A DNA stretch of 43,230 nucleotides from positions 1 through 43,230 of the forward strand of contig NZ_JADOGI010000080.1 of assembly GCF_015645445.1 (NCBI RefSeq), given 5' to 3'. This document shows positions 34,549-40,918 of the stretch, piece after piece (the stretch's first letter is position 1; each line of letters starts with the position of its first letter). A model generated the notes under the pieces. It saw only the letters and a program-made list of their open reading frames with translations, made no database searches and was not told the DNA's origin. The stretch comes from Nonomuraea cypriaca (GTDB taxonomy: Bacteria; Actinomycetota; Actinomycetes; Streptosporangiales; Streptosporangiaceae). A program made the position numbers and the translations under genes.

Positions 34549-34702
34549 GCGGAAGCGCCTCCCTGGATGAGTGAACGGAGGTGGTCAAGGCAGCGAATCG
34601 ACCAGTTTAGTGGCCGCGCGGGCAGGCTTCCAAAGCATTTACCGGCCTGCGACGTGGCCGGCCGCTCGATTGACGGATCGCACGGCCGGGTAGGGACAGG
34701 AG

Positions 34703-35038
34703 GTGGCGCGGCTCCGGCTCGGTTACTCGCCGTTCATCCCCACGTTCGCGAGCTTCCTGCTCGCGGCCCTCTGGGGATTGTCGGTGTTCGCGGGCTGGGC
34801 CCTGGAGGCGTTCTGCGCGGGTGACGAGTTCGCGCTGGCCTGCTCCCGGCGCCTGGACGTGTTCTCCACCGTGTCGGGGTGGTTCGCCGCGCTCGCCGCC
34901 GGCTGCACCGCGGCCGCCTGGTTGCTTCCACGGGCCAGGCACGACGCACGCACGTTCAACCGGCTCATCGGCGTCGGCATGGTCTTCTGGATCATCGCCG
35001 AGGGTGTGCTGTTCCTCGGCGGCATGCTGGCGCGATAG
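34703..35038 (+). CDS. small membrane protein with three predicted helices
   Basis: A 111-residue hydrophobic protein with membrane segments at about 12-34, 54-75 and 87-109. Two cysteines (FCAGDEFALAC) lie in the loop after the first helix and could form an external disulfide. No family is recognised. The GTG start at 34703 has AGGGA 6 nt upstream. It diverges from the HelD gene. Confidence 0.7.
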   Translation: MARLRLGYSPFIPTFASFLLAALWGLSVFAGWALEAFCAGDEFALACSRRLDVFSTVSGWFAALAAGCTAAAWLLPRARHDARTFNRLIGVGMVFWIIAEGVLFLGGMLAR

Positions 35039-35236
35039 GTACGGTCACCACACAGGCGCGGAAGCGACAGATCGCCATCAGGTCACACAACCTGGAAATA
35101 CCGAAAAATTCGGGCATATCAGGTGGGTTTGCCGGATCATGGGGGTATGTCGCAGGCGGCGTGATAGTACGCAGGTGAGGGGGGTGGTTCGATTGTCGAC
35201 GGCCCGCGGAGTCTCGTGGACGTGACACCACGTTGA

Positions 35237-35266
35237 TGCCTGGCCGCTCGGGCGAGCGGCCGGGCA
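35237..35266 (-). terminator. terminator of the XPB helicase gene
   Basis: A 13-bp stem (35237-35249 with 35254-35266, one G-U) with a 4-nt loop directly abuts the TAA stop of the leftward helicase gene. No T run follows. Confidence 0.65.
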
Positions 35267-36913
35267 TTACACCCCGCCGAGCACGTCGTCGGCGTCGATG
35301 ATCTGGTACGCGTACCCCTGCTCGGCCAGGAACCGCTGCCGGTGCGCCGCGAACTCCTGGTCGACCGTGTCCCTGCTGACCACCGTGTAGAACCGTGCGC
35401 CCCCGCCGTCGGCCTTGGGCCGCAGCACCCGGCCGAGCCGCTGGGCCTCCTCCTGGCGCGAGCCGAACGTCCCCGACACCTGGATCGCGACGGCCGCCTC
35501 CGGCAGGTCGATGGAGAAGTTGGCCACCTTCGACACCACCAGCACCTGGATCTCCTTGTCGCGGAACGCCTGGAACAGCCGCTCGCGCTCCTTGATCCTG
35601 GTCTCGCCCTTGATGATCGGCGCGTTGAGGTGCTCGCCGAGCTCGTCGAGCTGGTCGATGTACTGGCCGATGACCAGGACCTGCTCACCCAGGTGGCGCC
35701 GGACCAGCGCCTCGGTCACCTGCGTCTTGGACGGCGTGGTGGCGCAGAAGCGGTAGCGCTCCTCGGTCTCCGCCATCGCGTACGCCAGCCGTTCCTCGTC
35801 CGTCAGCGTGACCCGCACCTCCACGCAGTCGGCGGGTGCGATCCAGCCCTGGTTCTCCATCTCCTTCCAGGGCGCGTCGTAACGCTTGGGACCGATCAGT
35901 GAGAAGACGTCGCCCTCGCGCCCGTCCTCGCGCACCAGCGTCGCGGTCAGACCCACGCGCCGGCGGGCCTGCAGGTCGGCGGTCATCCGGAAGATGGGCG
36001 CGGGCAGCAGGTGGACCTCGTCGTAGACGATCAGGCCCCAGTCGCGCGCGTCGAACAGCTCCAGGTGGCTGTAGACCCCTTTGCGGCGGGTCGTCATGAC
36101 CTGGTACGTGGCGATGGTGACCGGGCGGATCTCCTTCTTCGTGCCGGAGTATTCGCCGATCTCGTCCTCGGTCAGCGTGGTGCGCTTGAGCAGCTCGGTC
36201 CGCCACTGGTGGGCCGAGACCGTGTTGGTCACCATGATCAGCGTGGTGGCCTGCGCGTGCGCCATGGCGGCCGCGCCGACGATGGTCTTGCCGGCGCCGC
36301 ACGGCAGCACGACCACACCCGAGCCGCCGTTCCAGAAGGCGTCGGCGGCCTCCTGCTGGTAGGTCCGCAGCGACCAGTCCTCCTGCAGCAGCTTGATCGG
36401 GTGGTGCTCGCCGTCGACGTAGCCGGCCAGGTCTTCCGCGGGCCAGCCGAGCTTGAGCAGCGCCTGCTTGACGTTGCCCCGGTCGCTCGGGTGGACGAGG
36501 ACGGAGTCGGGGCCGAGCCGGTCGCCCAGCATCGGCTGGATCTTCCTGGACCGCAGCACCTCTTCCAGCACGGCGCGGTCGCTTGAGGTCAGCACCAGGC
36601 CCTTGGCCGGGTCCTTCTCCAGCCGCAGCCGGCCGTAGCGGGCCATGGTCTCGGCGATGTCGACGAGCAGCGCGTGGGGCACGGGGTAGCGGCTGTGCTT
36701 GATCAGCGCGTCGATGACCTGCTCGGCGTCGTGGCCGGCGGCGCGCGCGTTCCACAGCGCCAGCGGGGTGACCCGGTAGGTGTGCACGTGCTCCGGGGCG
36801 CGTTCGAGCTCGGCGAACGGCGCGATCTCCTTGCGGCAGGCGTCGGCCTGGTCGTGGTCGACCTCGAGTAGCAGTGTCTTGTCCGACTGGACGATGAGCG
36901 GGCCGTCGTTCAC
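35267..36913 (-). CDS. XPB/ERCC3-family DNA repair helicase
   Basis: A 548-residue superfamily 2 helicase of the bacterial XPB type. An N-terminal domain (about 1-170) precedes the helicase core with LPCGAGKT (Walker A), YDEVHLLPAP (DEVH box), GLTATLVREDG (motif III with the XPB RED element) and QRLGRVLRP (motif VI). Homologues unwind DNA 3' to 5' and are thought to act in repair. I choose the GTG at 36913 because AGGAAGGG lies 6 nt before it, whereas the ATG at 36919 directly touches that RBS. The helicase-associated gene at the right end of the window is its usual neighbour in mycobacteria but is 4 kb away here. Confidence 0.93.
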   Translation of the reverse strand: MNDGPLIVQSDKTLLLEVDHDQADACRKEIAPFAELERAPEHVHTYRVTPLALWNARAAGHDAEQVIDALIKHSRYPVPHALLVDIAETMARYGRLRLEKDPAKGLVLTSSDRAVLEEVLRSRKIQPMLGDRLGPDSVLVHPSDRGNVKQALLKLGWPAEDLAGYVDGEHHPIKLLQEDWSLRTYQQEAADAFWNGGSGVVVLPCGAGKTIVGAAAMAHAQATTLIMVTNTVSAHQWRTELLKRTTLTEDEIGEYSGTKKEIRPVTIATYQVMTTRRKGVYSHLELFDARDWGLIVYDEVHLLPAPIFRMTADLQARRRVGLTATLVREDGREGDVFSLIGPKRYDAPWKEMENQGWIAPADCVEVRVTLTDEERLAYAMAETEERYRFCATTPSKTQVTEALVRRHLGEQVLVIGQYIDQLDELGEHLNAPIIKGETRIKERERLFQAFRDKEIQVLVVSKVANFSIDLPEAAVAIQVSGTFGSRQEEAQRLGRVLRPKADGGGARFYTVVSRDTVDQEFAAHRQRFLAEQGYAYQIIDADDVLGGV

Positions 36914-36982
36914 GGACATCCCTTCCTATGGTTGACCCTTATCCAACACACACGACGGCAGGAACAGTCCCTGAACAGGTAA

Positions 36983-37333
36983 TCAGTCGTCGAGTCGGCC
37001 GGTGAGGCCGAGGAAGAGGAAGAGCCCGATCGCGAGTGCGAAGCCGAGCCCGAACAGCACCCAGCTCCATACCAACATCCTACGGGCGGTCTGGGGCTCC
37101 GTCTTCGCGCGGCCGAGCGCCAGGCCGGCCAGGATGGCGCCGGGCAGGCCGAGGATGTTGCAGCACGAGACGAGGGCGAAGAGGTTGAGCACGAGGGCGA
37201 CGATGGCGTTGGCGGTGGGCCCCTCGTCGCGCGGAGGCGGCGGATATCCGTAGCCGTACTGTGGGGGCGGCTGCTGGCCGTAGGGAGCGCCATAAGGCTG
37301 GTACGGGTAGTCCGACGGACCTTCCTGACTCAT
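36983..37333 (-). CDS. DUF4190-like membrane protein with Pro/Tyr-rich N-terminus
   Basis: A 116-residue protein. Residues 1-38 are rich in Pro, Tyr, Gly and Gln (YPYQPYGAPYGQQPPPQYG). Two hydrophobic regions follow (about 42-76 and 88-110) with a short basic loop between (GRAKTEPQTARR), the usual layout of DUF4190 proteins. Function is unknown. The ATG at 37333 follows GGAGG; a longer reading from 37357 is not supported. Confidence 0.82.
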   Translation of the reverse strand: MSQEGPSDYPYQPYGAPYGQQPPPQYGYGYPPPPRDEGPTANAIVALVLNLFALVSCCNILGLPGAILAGLALGRAKTEPQTARRMLVWSWVLFGLGFALAIGLFLFLGLTGRLDD

Positions 37334-37420
37334 GTTCACCTCCAGACACGTCAACACTTATCACGGAATTGAGACGGGTCTGACCCGGTCTCCGATCTCG
37401 CCATCGATGCCGTCCGCCCC

Positions 37421-37515
37421 CTCAGCCCAGCCTGCTGCCGCCCGCTCAGCCCAGCTTGGCCCGCAGCACCTGCTCAGCCGAGCCTGCTCAGCCGAGTCTG
37501 GCCCGCAGCGCCTTG
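37421..37515 (-). repeat. degenerate repeats of the ligase gene 3' end
   Basis: Reading leftward, CTGCGGGCCAGACTCGGCTGA (codons for the last residues and stop, one base over twenty trimmed in meaning) recurs after the stop as CTGCGGGCCAAGCTGGGCTG, and the core GGCTGAGC appears four times. The array looks like repeated copying of the gene's final codons. Confidence 0.6.
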
Positions 37516-39032
37516 CGGTCGAGCTTGTGCACGCTCGTCACCGGCACCGAGTCGACGAAGCGCACCTCGCGGGGATACTTCACCCTGCCGACCCGGTCGC
37601 GGGCCCACTCGATCAGCTCCTCGGCCGTCGCCGTGGCGTCCGGTCGGAGCTGGACGAACGCCACGACCTCCTCGCCCACCCGCGGATCTGGACGGCCCAC
37701 GACGCCCGACATCACCACGTCGGGGTGCTGGTTGAGCGCGTCCTCGACGTTGCGCGGGAACACGTTGAAGCCGCCGCGGATGATCAGGTCCTTCTTCCTG
37801 TCCACGACGTAGAGGTAGCCGTCGTCGTCCACGCAGCCGATGTCGCCGGTCCGCAGCTCCTTGTCGCCGCTGCCGGTGTCGCCGTCCAGCCCGTCGGCCG
37901 GCCCGTCGACCAGCCCATTGGCCGGCCCGCCGACCAGTGTGGTGCCCTCCGGGTCGGGCTCGTGCTCGCCCCGGTAGCCGAGCATCAGGGAGTCGCCGGA
38001 GACGCAGATCTCGCCGACGTCGCCGGTCTCCACCGGCTCGCCCGCGCCGTCGCGGATGGTGATCGCGTATCCGGCCAGCGGCAGGCCGACGCTGCCCACC
38101 CTGCGCCGCCCCGGCGGGTTGAACGTGGTGACGGCGCTGGTCTCGGTCAGCCCGTAGCCTTCCAGGATCCGCACGCCCGGCATCCTGCGCTCGAACTCCG
38201 CCAGCACGTCGCGGCCGAGTGGCGCCGCTCCGCAGGTGAGGAAGGCCAGGTCGGGCAGGGGGTGCGACTCGAGCGGCTCGGCGAGCAGCATCTGGAGCAT
38301 GGCGGGCACCACGGTGCCGTACCGTACGCGCTGCTCGGCGGCCAGGCTCAGGAACGTCTTCGGCTCGAACCAGCGCATCAGCACCGCCTGCTGCGGCTCC
38401 GTCGCGTGCATCGAGGCGACGGAGATGATGAGCCCGTACGCGTGCGACAGCGGCACCGGGACCAGCGCGCGGTTCATTCCTTCCTGGTGGGACAGGTCGA
38501 AGGCGTCCTTGGCCACGTGCCAGAGGCCGCGGTGGCTGAGCATGACGCCCTTGGCCCGGCCGGTGGTGCCGCCGGTGTACATGAGCGCGGCCAGGTCGCC
38601 GGGATCCCTGCGGACCGGCCCGTGCTCGGGTGCCCGCTCCAACTCGGCCGTGTCCACATATATCGGGATATCTACCTCGGCGGATCGTACGGTGTCCGCC
38701 AACTCGGGCGACGTGACGATCGCCGACGCGCCGCTGTCGGTCAGGATGTGCCGCAACTCCTCGGCGCCGACCAGGAACACCACCGGCGTCACCACCGCGC
38801 CCGCGGCCCACAGCGCCTGGTAGATCAGCGGCACCTCGGGCGAGTTCGCCATCATCACCGCGACCCGGTCGCCCGGCCGGATCCCGGCCGCGACGAACCC
38901 GCCGCACATCCGGCGCGCCCGCTCGGCGAGCGTGTGGCTGCGGTGCCAGACCTCTTCGTAGAACACCGAGTCGTGGTCGTCGAAGCGGTCCCACGACTCC
39001 TCGGCCAGCAGGCCCAGCGTTTGCTCGGTCAC
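37488..39032 (-). CDS. acyl-CoA synthetase / AMP-dependent ligase
   Basis: A 514-residue ANL-superfamily enzyme that activates a carboxylic acid as acyl-AMP and usually transfers it to CoA. Motifs are YTGGTTGRAKGVMLSH (P-loop), EGYGLTETSA, ELRTGDIG, DRKKDLIIRGGFNV and the C-terminal KLDRKAL lysine. A Gly/Asp/Pro-rich insertion of two 8-residue repeats (GGPANGL V DGPADGL) precedes RTGD. The acid is not predictable; medium- or long-chain fatty or aromatic acids are both possible. I start at the GTG at 39032 (MTEQTLGLL), since upstream residues look non-coding. Confidence 0.88.
   Translation of the reverse strand: MTEQTLGLLAEESWDRFDDHDSVFYEEVWHRSHTLAERARRMCGGFVAAGIRPGDRVAVMMANSPEVPLIYQALWAAGAVVTPVVFLVGAEELRHILTDSGASAIVTSPELADTVRSAEVDIPIYVDTAELERAPEHGPVRRDPGDLAALMYTGGTTGRAKGVMLSHRGLWHVAKDAFDLSHQEGMNRALVPVPLSHAYGLIISVASMHATEPQQAVLMRWFEPKTFLSLAAEQRVRYGTVVPAMLQMLLAEPLESHPLPDLAFLTCGAAPLGRDVLAEFERRMPGVRILEGYGLTETSAVTTFNPPGRRRVGSVGLPLAGYAITIRDGAGEPVETGDVGEICVSGDSLMLGYRGEHEPDPEGTTLVGGPANGLVDGPADGLDGDTGSGDKELRTGDIGCVDDDGYLYVVDRKKDLIIRGGFNVFPRNVEDALNQHPDVVMSGVVGRPDPRVGEEVVAFVQLRPDATATAEELIEWARDRVGRVKYPREVRFVDSVPVTSVHKLDRKALRARLG
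37887..37934 (-). repeat. 24-bp in-frame tandem repeat in the ligase gene
   Basis: Copies 37887-37910 and 37911-37934 differ at three positions and encode two 8-residue Gly/Pro/Asp-rich units in a surface loop. Confidence 0.8.
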
Positions 39033-39388
39033 ATGCCCAACCTGATGCGAGCCAGGACGCGACGTCAACCCTTGTTCTCCTTGACCGGTCATTGTGGGCG
39101 GTGCTCTCATCATCTGTAAATGGCGACAAATCTTCCTCTATCGCCATTCGTGTTTTCTTGATGGTCTAAATCGTGCAATGGTGGGAGATCTAGCTTCGAC
39201 CGGCCTACCAGATCATGGAGGGCGTGATCGACATGTCCGCGTCAGCGGTTCGGGTCGGGAGTCACGTACGAAATGCCTGGTCGGAGTCGCATGGTAACGC
39301 TGCGCAATGCTTTCGTGGGAAAAGAAGAAACTCGTTAGGCAAGAACATTTCCTGTAGAAAATCTTCGAGTTAATCCCGGGGTGACTTC
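39033..39388. other. AT-richer intergenic stretch with inverted repeat
   Basis: About 350 bases less GC-rich than the rest. AATGGCGA (39119-39126) and TCGCCATT (39141-39148) form a perfect 8-bp inverted repeat with a 14-nt loop, followed by CGTGTTTTCTTG, resembling a rightward terminator or an operator. Short open frames here have no recognisable similarity. Confidence 0.45.
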
Positions 39389-40792
39389 GTGACCGACACG
39401 CCTGAACCGGGCGAGCTCGACCTTGACGAGATAACCGTCATGGCCATCAACGACCACGTAAGAGCCGTCGCCGCGCCGGTCACCCGAGACCTGTACCGGC
39501 GGGAGGCCGACACGCTGCTCCGCTCCTACCTGGAGCCGCCCGGCTTCCCCGAGGCGGTGCGCCGGCTGTCCATGCGGCACCTGCTCGTCCTCGTGGGCGA
39601 GGAGGGGACGGGCAAACGGCTGGGCGCCATCGCCCTGGTGTCCAGGATGTCGCTGGCGGAGAGCACGATCACCGTGCTCTCGCCCGCCGGCACCGTCCTC
39701 GACCTGCTCACCGGGACCGAGTACGAGCCCGGGCGGGCGTACCTGCTGCATGACTGGATCGCGGCCGGCACCGACAGGACCGAGCTGGCGAACCTGGCGC
39801 GCAAGCTGGCCGAGCTCGGCTCGTACCTGGTCATCACCAGGAACGGCGCTCCCTCGCAGGCGGTCGAGGTGGAGCAGCCGTGGGCCGTGCCCGATCCTGG
39901 AGAGTTGTTCGACTTCTGCCTGAGCACGTTCGGACGGGCGGGCCTGCCGCGGGAGCGGCTCGACCGCGCCAGGGACCGCGTGCTGGCCGCCCCGCCGCCG
40001 CCCGCCGAGGTCGCGCGCCTGGCCACGCGCCTCGCGAGGGGCGAGGAGCCGGTGGTGGAGGAGGTGGTGTCCTGGTTCGACACGAAGCCGCCGATGCGCG
40101 AGGTGCTCGCGGTGGCGGCGCTCGCGTTCCTGCATCCGCTGGCGGAGGCGGACTTCACGGCCCAGCTCGCCAGACTGTACGAGCTCAGCGACGAGCCGGT
40201 GGGCCGCCCGCCCCGCGGCCCGCTGATCAACGCGTCCGAGGGGGTCGTCGACTTCCGTGTGCCGCGTCACCGGGAGGAGGTGCTGGCCGAGCTGGCCGGG
40301 CGGTACGGGTTCTGGCTGTGGCAGCCGTTGCGCGAGTGGGTTCGCTCGCTGGCCGGGCAGGGGTCCGGCGTCCGGATGCGGGCGGCGGCGGGGGTGGCGG
40401 CGCTGGCGGCGTACTCGCTGAAGGATGTCAGGCAGGAGTTCCTGGAGGTCTGGGCGCGCGGCTCGGGGCGGGAACGGCTGGCGGCGGCCGATGCGCTGTC
40501 GTACATGTCCGCCGACGACACCCTGGCCCCCGAGGCGCTCAAACTCGCGCTGACCTGGGCGGGGGATCCCGGGGCGGCGGTTTGTGCGTCCGTGGCGCTG
40601 TGTGGCGGGTTGTCGATCAGGTATCCGGCGGACGCCGTACGCATCCTGTGGCGGCTCGCCTCAGACGGCGGCCCGGCGGCGAAACAGGCCGGCCGGGCAC
40701 TGGAGCTGCTCACGAAGCACGCCGGTGAGCGCGACGACGCCCAGGCCCGCCTGGTGACCACCCTGGCCGCCACACTCAGCGAGCGCCGCTGA
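39389..40792 (+). CDS. P-loop protein with degenerate Walker A and HEAT-like C-terminus
   Basis: A 467-residue protein I cannot name. Residues 64-80 (LLVLVGEEGTGKRLGAI) look like a Walker A in which the usual Ser/Thr after Lys is Arg; AYLLHDW (about 117-123) may be a Walker B remnant. The C-terminal half (about 310-460) consists of Ala/Leu-rich helical pairs resembling HEAT repeats. This layout is reminiscent of STAND-type signalling ATPases, but nucleotide binding is doubtful. The GTG start at 39389 follows CGGGGTG. The last codons and stop are part of a 36-bp tandem repeat. Confidence 0.7.
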   Translation: MTDTPEPGELDLDEITVMAINDHVRAVAAPVTRDLYRREADTLLRSYLEPPGFPEAVRRLSMRHLLVLVGEEGTGKRLGAIALVSRMSLAESTITVLSPAGTVLDLLTGTEYEPGRAYLLHDWIAAGTDRTELANLARKLAELGSYLVITRNGAPSQAVEVEQPWAVPDPGELFDFCLSTFGRAGLPRERLDRARDRVLAAPPPPAEVARLATRLARGEEPVVEEVVSWFDTKPPMREVLAVAALAFLHPLAEADFTAQLARLYELSDEPVGRPPRGPLINASEGVVDFRVPRHREEVLAELAGRYGFWLWQPLREWVRSLAGQGSGVRMRAAAGVAALAAYSLKDVRQEFLEVWARGSGRERLAAADALSYMSADDTLAPEALKLALTWAGDPGAAVCASVALCGGLSIRYPADAVRILWRLASDGGPAAKQAGRALELLTKHAGERDDAQARLVTTLAATLSERR

Positions 40793-40868
40793 CCACCTCA
40801 GGAAGGCTCACCTGGCGAGCGCCACTGACCACCTCAGGAAGACTCACTCGGCGAGTGCCACTGACCAC
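40779..40868 (+). repeat. 36-bp tandem repeat spanning a stop codon
   Basis: Copies at 40779-40814 and 40815-40850 and a partial one at 40851-40868 share GCGAGCGCC(A/G)CTGACCAC. The first copy carries the last codons and TGA of the upstream gene. Confidence 0.9.
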
Positions 40869-40918
40869 ACCCGGGACAGGTGCTGTCCGGGCCGCCGCCA
40901 CCGGGCCCGGGCGGGAGG

